The notes: a model not told the origin generated them from the letters alone. A stretch of 64,000 nucleotides of DNA from Rhodococcus oxybenzonivorans (GCF_003130705.1 NZ_CP021355.1:1-64000), one strand, 5' to 3'. Positions 1-8,758 are shown, counted from the first letter of the stretch. Numbers and translations: made by a program.

Positions 1-1440
1 AAAGAGTTTCATCGCGTCCGGTGAGTACATCAGCGGCAATAGTTCGCTGCGGGCGCGGCCGTCCCCGTGCTCACCGGACAGCGATCCGCCGTAGCCGGCG
101 ACGAGTGTGCTCGCCGCGACCAGGAAGTCCCGGAAGATGCCGTCGCCGCCGGGCTTGTCGAGCGGCCAATCGATGCGCACGTGCATGCATCCGTCACCGA
201 AGTGCCCGTACGGCAGGCCGGTGACGCCGAATTCGTCCATCAGGGCGTCGAAGTCGCGTAGGTAGTCGCCCAGCATGGCCGGTGGCACGGCCGCATCCTC
301 CCATCCTGCGTGCGCGGGCAGGCCGGCAGGACTGCGGCCGGCCAGTCCGGCACCATCGGCGCGAATCCGCCACAGCTGGGCGGTACGGCCCTCGTCGGTG
401 ACCACGAGGCTGTCCACGGCTCCGCAGTCCCGTCCGACCTGCCGGGCCCTGGCGATCGTCTCGTCCAGGTCGTCGCCGACGACCTCGACGAACAACCAGG
501 CCGCCCCCGCAGGCAACGGCGGAACCGCATCCGGGCCGCGGCGCTCACGCACCACCTCGACGATCCGGGAATCGATACCCTCGCAGGCGGTCGGATCGAA
601 CTTCAGCACCAGCGGGGTCGCGTCACCCGCCGACGCGATGTCGGCGTACCCCAGCACGACCAGGACGCGGTGGGCGGGCTCGGACACCAAGCGGACCGTC
701 GCGCGGGTTGCCACCGCGAGGGTGCCCTCCGTGCCGACCAGCATGCGGGTCACGTCGAACCGATTTTCCGGCAGCAGGTGTTCCAGGGCGTATCCGGACA
801 CCTGACGGCCGAATTGCCCGAGCTCGGTGCGAATGGTCGCCAAACCGGCGCGGGTGACCTGCTGTAGTGCACTCAGCGCCGGGGAGGCCGTCACCTCGCC
901 GGCCGAACCCAGTTGCAACGACTCCCCGGTCCCGGTCAGAACGTGCAGGCCCTTCACGTTGTCTGAGGTCCGGCCGTATCCGAGCGTGCGCGAACCGCAG
1001 GCATTGTTTCCGATCATGCCGCCGATGGTGCAGCGAGTGAACGTCGATGGGTCGGGCCCGAATCGTAGGCCGTGCGGTGCAACGGCCTGCTGCAGCACCG
1101 TCTGAATCGTGCCCGGCTCGACGGTGGCGGTCTGTGCGTCCCTGTCGATCGACAGCACCCGGTTCATGTGCCGGCTGAAGTCGAGAATCAGTCCCGTCCC
1201 GACGGCGTTACCTGCAACGGAGGTGCCGCCACCGCGAGAGGTCAGCGGCACGCCCTCTCTGCGGCACACCGCGAGGGCGGCAGCGACCTCGTCGGCGTGG
1301 CGCGGCCGCGCGACGACCAGCGGTCGCACCCGGTACAGGGACGCATCGGACGAATAGGCAGCGCGGGTGGTGCCGTCGGAGAGAACGTCGCTCACTCCCG
1401 AACTGCGCAGCTCAGCGGCCAGTGATTCAGCGGAGATCAT
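1..1440 (-). CDS. FAD-linked oxidase (GlcD/D-2-hydroxyacid dehydrogenase type), C-terminus outside window
   Basis: The reading frame starts at ATG 1440 and runs open to the left edge, so about 480 N-terminal residues are visible. The first third has the FAD_binding_4 pattern (PLTSRGGGTSVAGNAVG, then GGMIGNNACGSRTLGYGR and LVGTEGTLAVATRA); the later part has the FAD-oxidase C-terminal signatures GHFGDGCMHVRI and SGEHGDGRARSELLP. Known members oxidise glycolate, D-lactate or D-2-hydroxyglutarate, and the long actinobacterial forms continue into an Fe-S domain; that part would lie off the window. It is divergent from the GntR gene at 1502 with a palindromic site between, so it is probably that regulator's target. 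The substrate is not readable from sequence. Confidence 0.85.
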   Translation of the reverse strand, partial: MISAESLAAELRSSGVSDVLSDGTTRAAYSSDASLYRVRPLVVARPRHADEVAAALAVCRREGVPLTSRGGGTSVAGNAVGTGLILDFSRHMNRVLSIDRDAQTATVEPGTIQTVLQQAVAPHGLRFGPDPSTFTRCTIGGMIGNNACGSRTLGYGRTSDNVKGLHVLTGTGESLQLGSAGEVTASPALSALQQVTRAGLATIRTELGQFGRQVSGYALEHLLPENRFDVTRMLVGTEGTLAVATRATVRLVSEPAHRVLVVLGYADIASAGDATPLVLKFDPTACEGIDSRIVEVVRERRGPDAVPPLPAGAAWLFVEVVGDDLDETIARARQVGRDCGAVDSLVVTDEGRTAQLWRIRADGAGLAGRSPAGLPAHAGWEDAAVPPAMLGDYLRDFDALMDEFGVTGLPYGHFGDGCMHVRIDWPLDKPGGDGIFRDFLVAASTLVAGYGGSLSGEHGDGRARSELLPLMYSPDAMKLF

Positions 1441-1441
1441 T

Positions 1442-1473
1442 CGTAGCATGCTACATGCACCTAGCATGCTACG
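1442..1473. promoter_or_regulatory. Inverted-repeat operator between FAD oxidase and GntR gene
   Basis: CGTAGCATGCTA at 1442-1453 is mirrored exactly by TAGCATGCTACG at 1462-1473, with an 8-base spacer; each arm contains the self-complementary core TAGCATGCTA. It lies 2 bases upstream of the oxidase start and 28 bases upstream of the GntR start, the usual place for autoregulated GntR/FadR operators. Its right arm resembles the nar sites at 12140 and 14907. Confidence 0.7.
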
Positions 1474-1501
1474 AACAGCCCCGTGTTGTTACAGTGATCG
1501 G

Positions 1502-2233
1502 GTGGCAGACGAAGCGCTCGAACTCGAACCGCTCACCCCGTTCGCGGGACGACGGATGGAGCAGGCGATCGCGGCGGTGCGGGCGGCCATCGACGACGGC
1601 CGCATGAAACCGGGAGTGAAGTACTCGGTCTACCAACTCGCCGAGGGTCTGGGCATCTCCCGAACCCCGGTGCGGGACGCTTTGCTGCGCCTGGAAGAAG
1701 TGGGAGTCATCAAGTTCGAAGCACGCCAGGGCTTCCGCATTCTTCTCCCCCAGCCGAAGGAGATCGCGGAGATCTTCGCAGTCCGGTTGGCCCTGGAACT
1801 ACCCGCGGTCCGCAAGGCCGCAGCCGTGGCCGACCCCACGCTCTCGGATGCACTGCAGCGGCAACGACGCCTGATGCAGGACGCCGCCGCCGGCGGCGAC
1901 GAACACGAGTTCGCCCATCATGATCTCGGGCTTCACGACCTGATTCTCGACGCCGCCGACAACGCCCGAGCCCGCGCGATCGTCAAGACCCTTCGCGAGA
2001 CCACCCGGCTGCTCGGGGCCAATACCGCCGACAAGACCAGAACACTCACCGACATCGACGACGAGCATGCACCCATCATCGATGCCATCATCGCCGGCAA
2101 TCCAGTCGAGGCAGAGGCGGCAATGCGGGCACATCTGGAGAACACAGGAAGACTGCTGGTGACACAATCTATCCGCAGCGTTGGCGACCCGGGCCTGTCC
2201 ACGGAAGAGATCTGGGCTACCGTCAATTCCTGA
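1502..2233 (+). CDS. GntR-family regulator (FadR/FCD type)
   Basis: A 243-residue protein from GTG 1502. The N-terminal winged helix is seen as KYSVYQLAEGLGISRTPVRD followed by LLRLEEVGVI; the C-terminal part is an all-helical FCD ligand domain with the characteristic acidic/His positions (for example the HHDLGLHDLIL stretch around residue 142). An upstream in-frame extension would run through the palindrome, so GTG 1502 is preferred. It probably represses the divergent FAD oxidase and itself through the 1442-1473 repeat; the effector is likely a carboxylate by family analogy. Confidence 0.85.
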   Translation: MADEALELEPLTPFAGRRMEQAIAAVRAAIDDGRMKPGVKYSVYQLAEGLGISRTPVRDALLRLEEVGVIKFEARQGFRILLPQPKEIAEIFAVRLALELPAVRKAAAVADPTLSDALQRQRRLMQDAAAGGDEHEFAHHDLGLHDLILDAADNARARAIVKTLRETTRLLGANTADKTRTLTDIDDEHAPIIDAIIAGNPVEAEAAMRAHLENTGRLLVTQSIRSVGDPGLSTEEIWATVNS

Positions 2234-2241
2234 CGGTAGCC
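2215..2241 (+). terminator. Hairpin overlapping the GntR stop codon
   Basis: GGCTACCGTCA (2215-2225) pairs perfectly with TGACGGTAGCC (2231-2241) across a 5-base loop; the stop codon is the first three bases of the right arm. There is no U-tract, as is common for actinobacterial terminators. It separates the GntR gene from the recombinase remnant. Confidence 0.6.
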
Positions 2242-2985
2242 GTCCCCAGACGGGGCCTACCGTCCCGCGACCGTGCCCGGTCTGGCGCATGATCGCGTGC
2301 GCGGCGGCGCCGGTGCGGAAGGCCTGGGTGACGAAACCCGGCCCGCAGCGAGTGCCCACCGAGTTGGGCGACGATGTTCTCGTCGTACCCGGCCTGGGCG
2401 GCGCGGCGGCGGATTGCCGCATGCAACGACGCCCGGACAGGGCGGTGCCCCCGAGGCTGCCATTCTTGCGGATCGACCGGAACAACGGCGACCGGGCCCT
2501 CATCCGCGGCAGCGCGCCGCGGCAGACTTGGTTGTCGAACGGCGGTGCGGTGCGCAGCAACCGGATCACCCCGGGACGGTTGGCGGTGTCGAAGGCGGCC
2601 CGACCTGCGCCCACCGGAAGTGTGCGCACGGTGGGCCACTGGGGCGCGAGGTGGTGAACGGCAGCGCCTTGACCGCTCCGGCGCCCTCCTGGTCGGTCTT
2701 CGATTGGCGCAGGCGGATGTCGATACCGTCGAGCCGGTGCACGCTGATGTCGCCGCAGTTCAGGGCGACGAGTTCGCTGCGCCAGAAGGCGCCTTCGAAC
2801 CCCACCAAAATCAGGGCACTGTCACGCCGCTCGTACACCTCGGCCGCCCAGCCGGTAACAGCCCGCCGGACCGCGGAGACGATGGTGACGATGTCGTCGC
2901 CCAGCAGCGGCGCCCGCGGAATAGGTTGTGAGCGTATTGATTCGAGGATGCGCTCCTGCGCGACGAGCACGGGAGAGGGGCGCAC
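2240..2985 (-). pseudogene. Tyrosine recombinase/integrase remnant, frameshifted
   Basis: Three reading frames together spell a phage-type integrase catalytic domain. From 2985 down: a stretch with FWRSELVALNCGDI (box I arginine region) and RLRQSKTDQEGAG; then, in another frame, GYDENIVAQLGGHSLRAGF (box II HxxR) and, shifted again, TQAFRTGAAAHAIMRQTGH (second histidine). At least three frame changes are needed, so the gene is dead. It marks a past integration event at the left border of the envelope-protein array. N-terminal core-binding sequence upstream of 2985 is not recognisable. Confidence 0.75.
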
Positions 2986-3061
2986 ACTCGCTTCACCGGG
3001 GATGCCTACCGCAGAAGCCGGTGAGCGCGACCTCTCGGACTGCGTATCGGATCGTCGGACC

Positions 3062-3586
3062 TCAGTTTCCTACTTTCGGCAGGGGGAGCGCGATGCGCAG
3101 TTTCGAGTCGATCGTCTGGCTGAGGGCGAGTGATTGGTCGAGCAACGGGCCCAAGGCTTGAACCTTCGTATCGGCCGCGGTCAGGGTGTTCACGATGTCC
3201 GCGGCCGGGGCGGCCGCCGCGTTCGCCTGATCGGTCGCGGACTGGCCGGCATCGATGATCCCGCCGAGCGGGGCGTCCGCGGACTTCAAGGCGTCCCCCA
3301 GAGACTGCAAGTGATCACCGAGCGAACCCAGAGTCTGGTCGGCTCTGGCGAGGGAGTCGAGTACCCCCACCACCTGGGGTAAACCCTCGTGGAGGGCCTG
3401 ATCAGCGGGGGGCAACTGCTGCGCACCGTCCAGTGCCTGGTCGGTGGTGCCATCGACGATCTTCGCTTGTACCACTCCTTCTTTGAAGATGTCGTTCGAG
3501 ATACTCAGATCGCGCGTCACGATCAGAATGCCAGCGAGAACCGCAATGGTAAAGGACAGGGCGATCGCCCAGGAGAGCCGAAACAT
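3062..3586 (-). CDS. Single-pass membrane protein with helical tail (array member 5)
   Basis: ATG 3586 preceded by an AAAGG-type ribosome site gives a 174-residue protein; a TTG one codon earlier is possible. Residues about 5-24 form one hydrophobic segment (LSWAIALSFTIAVLAGILIV), followed by about 150 residues rich in Ala, Leu, Asp and Gln with heptad-like spacing and no cysteine, consistent with an extracytoplasmic helical/coiled-coil tail. It is the last gene of the array. No known domain is recognised. The plan resembles Mce proteins (one TM plus long helices) but no MlaD/Mce beta domain is visible. Confidence 0.7.
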   Translation of the reverse strand: MFRLSWAIALSFTIAVLAGILIVTRDLSISNDIFKEGVVQAKIVDGTTDQALDGAQQLPPADQALHEGLPQVVGVLDSLARADQTLGSLGDHLQSLGDALKSADAPLGGIIDAGQSATDQANAAAAPAADIVNTLTAADTKVQALGPLLDQSLALSQTIDSKLRIALPLPKVGN

Positions 3587-3638
3587 CAAGTTCTACCTTT
3601 CACTCGCTCAGTGGTCGGCCACAAGCCGGTGCGGGCGG

Positions 3639-4286
3639 TCATGAGGGCGGTGCGGGTGCGACACCAAGGGCGGGGAGGTTCAGGTCATTGACCGGGGGGC
3701 CGATTACCGCGAGGAGGGGGCCGAACTCCTGCACGTGTGCGGCCTCTTCCCGAACGATTGCGAGGGTCGCAGAGATGGCGGAGGCTTTCGGGCCGAGCGC
3801 ACCGAGGGATCCCTGGACGGTGGTCAGTCCGTGGTTGATCGCCTCCAGCTGGGTGGTCACCGATCCCACCGCAGTGGACAATCCGGCCACCGTCGGGCTC
3901 GCGGTGTCGGCACGACCGGTCACCTTCACGATGAGGTCGGGCAGAGGCGCCGCGATCTCGCTGACGGTACCGGTGGAGGCGTTCAGTGTCTTGGCTTGAC
4001 CGGAGAGTTCGCTGGCCTTGTCGGTGAGTCCTTCGAGATCGTTCGCGAGCGGCGTCAGGGTCTGGATGTCGGAGGCCAGACGCGCGTGCTTGGGGACGAG
4101 AATCCCGGTCAGGGTGTCGAATTGGCCTGCGGAATCGATCAGCTCGAGACTGAGTTTCGACGGCCGCCCCAGCGGATCGCTCACATCACGCAGCGCGGGA
4201 AAGAACCCGTTGAGGGCGCACAGAACGACCGCCGACCCCGCACCCAGCACGAGTACGATCGCGGTCCACAACTTTTTGGTGATCAT
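3639..4286 (-). CDS. Single-pass membrane protein with helical tail (array member 4)
   Basis: 215 residues from ATG 4286; the start overlaps the stop of the preceding gene (ATGA), so translation is probably coupled. A transmembrane segment at about residues 7-29 is followed by a long helical region of Leu/Ala/Thr-rich repeats and a proline-rich end (PALGVAPAPPS). No catalytic motif or named domain is seen. Its position and architecture match the four neighbours, suggesting subunits of one envelope complex. Confidence 0.7.
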   Translation of the reverse strand: MITKKLWTAIVLVLGAGSAVVLCALNGFFPALRDVSDPLGRPSKLSLELIDSAGQFDTLTGILVPKHARLASDIQTLTPLANDLEGLTDKASELSGQAKTLNASTGTVSEIAAPLPDLIVKVTGRADTASPTVAGLSTAVGSVTTQLEAINHGLTTVQGSLGALGPKASAISATLAIVREEAAHVQEFGPLLAVIGPPVNDLNLPALGVAPAPPS

Positions 4287-4990
4287 CGGTTCCCTCCGGG
4301 GGCAGGAATGAAGGCGTCGGTGGCGGGAACGAGCGCGAGCTTGTTCGTCGTGCGGGTGAGTTCCGCGTTGAGCTGGTTCACCAGGTCGAGTGCCTGGGTG
4401 AGTTCGTTGTCGACGCCGGTCACGGTCGTGTTCGCGCCTGCCGATATCTGGTGCAGGGAGGCCGCCGAGCCCTGCAATGTGGTGGCGACCCCCTCGAGCT
4501 GGCCGGCGATCTGTGTGTCACCTTGGCCGGCGGCGAGCAACGTGCGCGCGTTCGGCAGGAGGGCGTCGAGGTGGTCGACGTCGGTCGCGGTCGCAATGTT
4601 GAGCTGGGTCAAGACTCCTGTCAGTTCGTCGAGTTGTTTGCGGGCGGTGGCGGGCGCGGTCAGGTCCGCGCGTTGGGCGAAGAAGTCGTTGGTGAGGCGG
4701 AAGTTGTCCACGACGGTGCGCGCGCTGTGTTGCACCTGCAGCCCCTTGTGGATGGAGGCCACCACCAGTGCGAACAGGACGACGGCGATGACCGCGGCGA
4801 GGCGGCCCAGCCACTCGGTTGCCACCGAGAACCCGGTCGCGTCGGGGATCGCGGGCACCAGCACATCCGGCCGATGCGGCTTGGTGCCTTTCCGGTAGGG
4901 CAGCGCCGCCGCGGGCACATCGAATCGCTGATATCTGGTCAGGCCTCGGGGTGGGAAGGCGTCGGGAGGTAAATCGTTGCGCTGCTGCAT
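4283..4990 (-). CDS. Single-pass membrane protein with cytoplasmic N-tail (array member 3)
   Basis: 235 residues from ATG 4990. About 55 polar, proline-rich residues (FPPRGLTRYQRFDVP) precede one hydrophobic segment at about 58-80 (WLGRLAAVIAVVLFALVVAS), then a helical tail of some 150 residues. The polar N-tail is the longest of the five and could contact a cytoplasmic partner, such as the SCP2-like proteins encoded upstream; that is inference. It overlaps member 4 by four bases. Confidence 0.7.
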   Translation of the reverse strand: MQQRNDLPPDAFPPRGLTRYQRFDVPAAALPYRKGTKPHRPDVLVPAIPDATGFSVATEWLGRLAAVIAVVLFALVVASIHKGLQVQHSARTVVDNFRLTNDFFAQRADLTAPATARKQLDELTGVLTQLNIATATDVDHLDALLPNARTLLAAGQGDTQIAGQLEGVATTLQGSAASLHQISAGANTTVTGVDNELTQALDLVNQLNAELTRTTNKLALVPATDAFIPAPGGNR

Positions 4991-5038
4991 ATCACGTCCA
5001 GTGGAAGTAGTGTCGGATCGTCGACGGTGAAAGGGTGC

Positions 5039-5572
5039 TCAGCCGGGAAGTGGAAGCATCTGGTTGATCGTTTTCGCCGCCTCGACCGAGACCCTCAGGT
5101 CACTCACCAGCCCCTGCACGATCACCAGCAGCTGGTTGCCTTGCTCCCCGAACGCTTCCGCGGAGGACACCAACGGGAGCACGGTGTTCTGGACCTCGCC
5201 GAGGATGGACTGGATGTTGGTGAGCTGATCGTTGGTCATCTGGGCACCCGAGGTGCTGCTGGCCAGCATCGCCGCCGCCGGGGCGATCGCCTCATCCAAC
5301 TTCGTCAGCAGTGGACCGAGCGCGGAGGTGGCATCGAGCGCGGTCTGTGCCGTGTGGGTGAGCTCGGTCAGTTGCCGGAGTTGGCCGGTCACTTTGTCGT
5401 TGACGTCGACGATGTCCTGGGAAGCGGCGATGCTCGTCACGTTGGCGCGCTGCTGGTTGTCGAGGCGGGTGTTCAGGTTGAACACCACGAACGTGAGCAG
5501 GCCGAGTACACCGACCGCCACGATCGCCAGAACCATCCGGGCGGGACCGCCGCGGCGTCCGAAGAAAATCAC
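5039..5572 (-). CDS. Single-pass membrane protein with helical tail (array member 2)
   Basis: GTG 5572 lies 7 bases after an AGGAG site and is preferred over upstream in-frame codons, giving 177 residues. A short basic N-terminus (FFGRRGGPAR) leads into a transmembrane segment at about 13-33, then a helical tail rich in Gln, Thr and Leu ending INQMLPLPG. The same LPLP-type ending occurs in member 5, which hints at shared design. No family recognised. Confidence 0.7.
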   Translation of the reverse strand: MIFFGRRGGPARMVLAIVAVGVLGLLTFVVFNLNTRLDNQQRANVTSIAASQDIVDVNDKVTGQLRQLTELTHTAQTALDATSALGPLLTKLDEAIAPAAAMLASSTSGAQMTNDQLTNIQSILGEVQNTVLPLVSSAEAFGEQGNQLLVIVQGLVSDLRVSVEAAKTINQMLPLPG

Positions 5573-5582
5573 AGAACTTCTC

Positions 5583-6236
5583 CTATTTTCCTGACAGGTC
5601 GTTCGCGGATTCCTCCGCGGAGACCCGGGCATCGTGCACCTTCGCCGCTGTCGAACGGGCGTCGTCGAGGATTGCCCCCAACGTGGCGCTGTCGGCCGCG
5701 AGGGCCGCGGTAGCGCCGTCGACGGGAGGCTGCAACGAGTTGATGTGCGTTGTCAGAGTGTCGAGGGAGGCGACGAGGTCGGTCACGTTCGCGCCGGCCT
5801 GATCGAGCGTCGCCTGCACATCGCCGCTGATCTGACCGGTCAAGGTATGGAGCTCGGTAGTGACGGTCGCATCGGTGATGAGAACACTCGCGAGCGCGGT
5901 CTTCATCTTCTCCAGCGACGCGAACGCGGACAGGGTCACCTTCTCGTGCTCGACGATCTTGTCCAGCGCAGGGTTGTAGTTGCCGGCGGATACCACCGCC
6001 TGGTCCAGGCGGTAGGGGGTGGCGGTCAGGTTGTAGATCCGCGGGCCCAGGTAGAACACCGAGACCGGGATCAGGGCGAGCAGGAGCAACCCTCTGACGA
6101 TGTTCGTGGCCTTCGACGCCCGAGGCGGTCCCCCGCCCTGCACGACGTCGTCGTCCGCATAGGGCAATTCGAACTGCATCGTCCGGTCCTCGGAGGCGTG
6201 ACTGGCCGGGCGGCTGCGGCCCGAGAGCGAGGTCAT
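5583..6236 (-). CDS. Single-pass membrane protein with helical tail (array member 1)
   Basis: 217 residues from ATG 6236, which overlaps the stop of the SCP2-like gene (ATGA). An internal ATG at 6179 is an alternative start. An acidic N-tail (YADDDVVQGGG) is followed by a hydrophobic segment at about 45-65 (IVRGLLLLALIPVSVFYLG) and an extracytoplasmic tail of about 150 residues predicted helical. Coupling to the SCP2-like gene ties the membrane proteins to the lipid-binding protein functionally. Confidence 0.7.
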   Translation of the reverse strand: MTSLSGRSRPASHASEDRTMQFELPYADDDVVQGGGPPRASKATNIVRGLLLLALIPVSVFYLGPRIYNLTATPYRLDQAVVSAGNYNPALDKIVEHEKVTLSAFASLEKMKTALASVLITDATVTTELHTLTGQISGDVQATLDQAGANVTDLVASLDTLTTHINSLQPPVDGATAALAADSATLGAILDDARSTAAKVHDARVSAEESANDLSGK

Positions 6237-6688
6237 GGTTCGATCACCGAGACCAACGCAATGGTGCGCAGCGCGGTCACGGTGTGGGTGAGCAGACCCT
6301 TCACGACGAGCTTGTGCTTCAAGATTTCCCCGAGCACCGTCATGCCCCGGCCGGTGAAGAAGCCCACCGGGATGAGCCCGCCGGCCTTCATCGGCAACTG
6401 TGACACATCCAGGATCTGATCGACGGTGGCGATGACGGTCACGGCTGGTTTCCCGACGACGTCGTTGTAGACGACCGCCTCGTCGGTGCCGAACACGATT
6501 GTGCAGGCGCTGTCGGTGTCCGTGCTGATAATGGAGACCGGTCGAGCGATCTTGCGTGCGAACTTGATTCGCGACGGAAAGTTCTCGAGGTTCTGCCCGA
6601 GCAGCATCCCGACGATGTTGGCGACGCCATTCGCGTCCTCACCATCGAACAAACTGACTGGGTACGTGCCGGATTTAACAGTAGTCAT
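6233..6688 (-). CDS. SCP2-like lipid/hydrophobe-binding protein
   Basis: 151 residues from ATG 6688. The C-terminal half (MKAGGLIPVGFFTGRGMTVLGEILKH and the following V/L-rich strand) has the layout of SCP2/UbiT-type sterol carrier domains: a late Gly-rich amphipathic segment followed by helices lining a hydrophobic cavity. Assignment is by resemblance and is weaker than for the 6795 gene. No signal peptide, so it is probably cytoplasmic. Its stop overlaps the first membrane-protein gene. Confidence 0.55.
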   Translation of the reverse strand: MTTVKSGTYPVSLFDGEDANGVANIVGMLLGQNLENFPSRIKFARKIARPVSIISTDTDSACTIVFGTDEAVVYNDVVGKPAVTVIATVDQILDVSQLPMKAGGLIPVGFFTGRGMTVLGEILKHKLVVKGLLTHTVTALRTIALVSVIEP

Positions 6689-6794
6689 GAGGTGGGCCTT
6701 TCAGAGCAGGGTGACGGCGTTTCGTGCGGTCCTGCACGGACGACTCACCCGGATGAGGGGTCGGGCGCGTGCCCCGTGCGAGAGTTTCGTGGGA

Positions 6795-7208
6795 TCAGAC
6801 GTCCCAGTCGGTGGGGACCTGACCCCAGGTAAGCAGGAAGTTGTTGAGTGCTCCCGCGTTCTCGATCGCCGCGGACATCGGGCCCTTGGCGAACTTGATC
6901 TGCCCCTTCATCAGCAGCTTTCCGCCTTCTTCCTTACCCGCGGCGGCGGCCTGCCAGGTCTCGAGGCTGCCGTTGATGATCAGCCACAGCTCACTCTCGT
7001 CGAACGTCCGCGGCGTAAACGAGACGACCTTGCCCTCTTTGAATTCGAGATGGCAGGCGACATCGTCCCGGCCGATGACGCCGAATTCCAACTTGTTGGT
7101 GAACGTGTCAGGATCCTTGAAACCCTCGTACACCGCATCGTTGGCATTGACCGCGTCGAGTGCTGCGTCACACCACTCCTGTGAGAAGAGCTTCAGCTTG
7201 TCGGTCAT
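6795..7208 (-). CDS. SCP2 sterol-binding domain protein
   Basis: 137 residues from ATG 7208, 9 bases after an AAGGAG site; the upstream in-frame extension is not supported. The sequence is a compact SCP2 fold: a strand with LEFGVIGRDDVACHLEF, the FDESELWLIINGSLETWQ segment, and the late KGQIKFAKGPMSAAIENAGAL motif typical of SCP2 domains (KG-x-ikv-Gd-…). Such proteins bind lipids, CoA esters or other hydrophobes in the cytosol. It is the first gene of the array, so it probably shares the promoter; a hydrophobic aromatic such as naphthalene is a reasonable but unproven ligand. Confidence 0.75.
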   Translation of the reverse strand: MTDKLKLFSQEWCDAALDAVNANDAVYEGFKDPDTFTNKLEFGVIGRDDVACHLEFKEGKVVSFTPRTFDESELWLIINGSLETWQAAAAGKEEGGKLLMKGQIKFAKGPMSAAIENAGALNNFLLTWGQVPTDWDV

Positions 7209-7771
7209 CGATCCAATCTCCTTGTCCTTGATGGCCAGCGCGGCAATTACGCTGGTCGTGCTGCGCGGATTGTGCGGACCTGCCGTGCCACCGAAGGGGA
7301 ACACGGCGCCTCCCTGGACCCACCGTTCAATCACCCTGAGACCGTTCATACCAGCGGAGGCATCACGGCCTCGACCTTCTCCGTCCAGCTTGAGCATCGC
7401 CGACCAATTGTCGCGATCCAGGCAGTGGTCGGCGTACTGGGTCGTGCTGTTCGAACTCGGAAGGTCTATCTCTCAATCGACGATGGACACAGGGCCCTCC
7501 TGCTGTTCGCTCGCAGCCATGGCCACCCATCTCGTAGTGGCCTGCGCGATCGCGATATTCGTGAGCATGCGTTGGATCGTCTCCGTGAAACGGCGGGGCG
7601 TCAGCAGTCTGGCGCATGCGATCGCAGCATGAAGGATGAGTACGGGCATCTATCGAACCTTCCAGGCTTTCGGCGAGGTCCCGAGTCGAGGCATCGGTTA
7701 CGTCGCGAACGCGGTATCTGCTGGGGGAAGCTGGACCAGGCGTACCATTAAAGAACCTCTAGCACGGGCCG
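7209..7771. other. Intergenic stretch between narC and the envelope array
   Basis: About 560 bases downstream of narC and upstream of the SCP2 gene at 7208. It should carry the promoter of the array. I see no convincing coding sequence; short frames on both strands have low-complexity or shadow-like composition. Confidence 0.5.
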
Positions 7772-8758
7772 CTAGTTCGTGGTGGTGATTTCGTCGACGA
7801 GACGGCGCCACCGACGTCCGTTTTCGCGCGCCCCCTCGGCATAGGCCTCGGGTGCTGTCAGAAATGGGGGACGGGCGGGCCCGGCGTTGATGTAGCCAGC
7901 CTCGTCGAAGCGGAGCTTCTCCAGGGTGACGTTGTACTTGGAGAACTCGGGGAAGTTGGTACGGGCGAGGAACGGCTCGTAGGTCCAGTCGATCCGATGG
8001 GTCAGATGTCGCGCCTCATCGAGGTTTCCGGACGCGAGTGCGTCCCGGAGGGCGAGCACGGGCTCCGGGCCGCACAGCGCGCTGCTGCTCCAGCAACCAA
8101 GCGCCTCGTCCGGGTAGAGGGTGTGGGTCGCCAGCCAGTCGCTTTCGAGCGGCAGCAGCCGCATCTTGCCGTCGACCGCGGCGATGTCCACCGCGAATTT
8201 CGGGGTGACCGCAATGTATTTCGCGCCGATGACCTGGGGCAGCGTGGCGAGCTCGGCGTAGACCGGTGATGGGATCGGCCCTTTGAATGCTTCAGGGTTG
8301 TCGTAGAGCACGATCGCCATGTCGGGGAACGTGTCGGCGATATCGCGGTAGAAGGCGGCCATCGTGTCGGCGCCGAGTCCGCCCCACATCGGACGACCGA
8401 GGAACACCCCCTGGATCCCGAGACCTTCCAGGAAGCGGATCCGGTCGACGGTGTCACGGGTGTTCAGTGTGGTCGCCCCGATGAACAGCGGCAGGTCGGG
8501 GGCGACCTCGGACACGACTTCGGACACGCGCCGTGTGAATGCCTGCCACTCGGTGAGGGTCAGGGTTGCCATCTCGCCGAGCGTGCCGTTGGTGATGATG
8601 CCGTCGACGCCGTCGGCGATCAGCCGCCGGATCATCCGGTCCGTCTCCTCGAGGTCGACCGTGTCGCGCCCGGTGAGCTCCCCCGCGCCGGGGAGGGCCG
8701 GGGTCGGCGTGACCGCGACGACGCCGCGCAGGTCATTGACTCCGAACTTTTGTGCCAT
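7772..8758 (-). CDS. narC: trans-o-Hydroxybenzylidenepyruvate hydratase-aldolase (naphthalene pathway)
   Basis: 328 residues from ATG 8758 with a GGAG site 6 bases upstream. It belongs to the dihydrodipicolinate synthase/N-acetylneuraminate lyase class I aldolase family: NGTLGEMATLTLTEW near residue 60, VLYDNPEAFKG with the conserved Tyr, and GAKYIAVT with the Schiff-base Lys. In naphthalene degradation this family splits trans-o-hydroxybenzylidenepyruvate into salicylaldehyde and pyruvate. The position after dioxygenase and dihydrodiol dehydrogenase genes and recalled similarity to Rhodococcus NarC support the name. A 220-base gap with a strong hairpin separates it from narB. Confidence 0.85.
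   Translation of the reverse strand: MAQKFGVNDLRGVVAVTPTPALPGAGELTGRDTVDLEETDRMIRRLIADGVDGIITNGTLGEMATLTLTEWQAFTRRVSEVVSEVAPDLPLFIGATTLNTRDTVDRIRFLEGLGIQGVFLGRPMWGGLGADTMAAFYRDIADTFPDMAIVLYDNPEAFKGPIPSPVYAELATLPQVIGAKYIAVTPKFAVDIAAVDGKMRLLPLESDWLATHTLYPDEALGCWSSSALCGPEPVLALRDALASGNLDEARHLTHRIDWTYEPFLARTNFPEFSKYNVTLEKLRFDEAGYINAGPARPPFLTAPEAYAEGARENGRRWRRLVDEITTTN

Noticed and set aside
3062..6236. Mce operon interpretation of the membrane-protein array
   Set aside because: The one-TM plus helix plan is similar, but I see no MlaD/Mce domain, no YrbE permease and no MceG ATPase, so I did not call it Mce.
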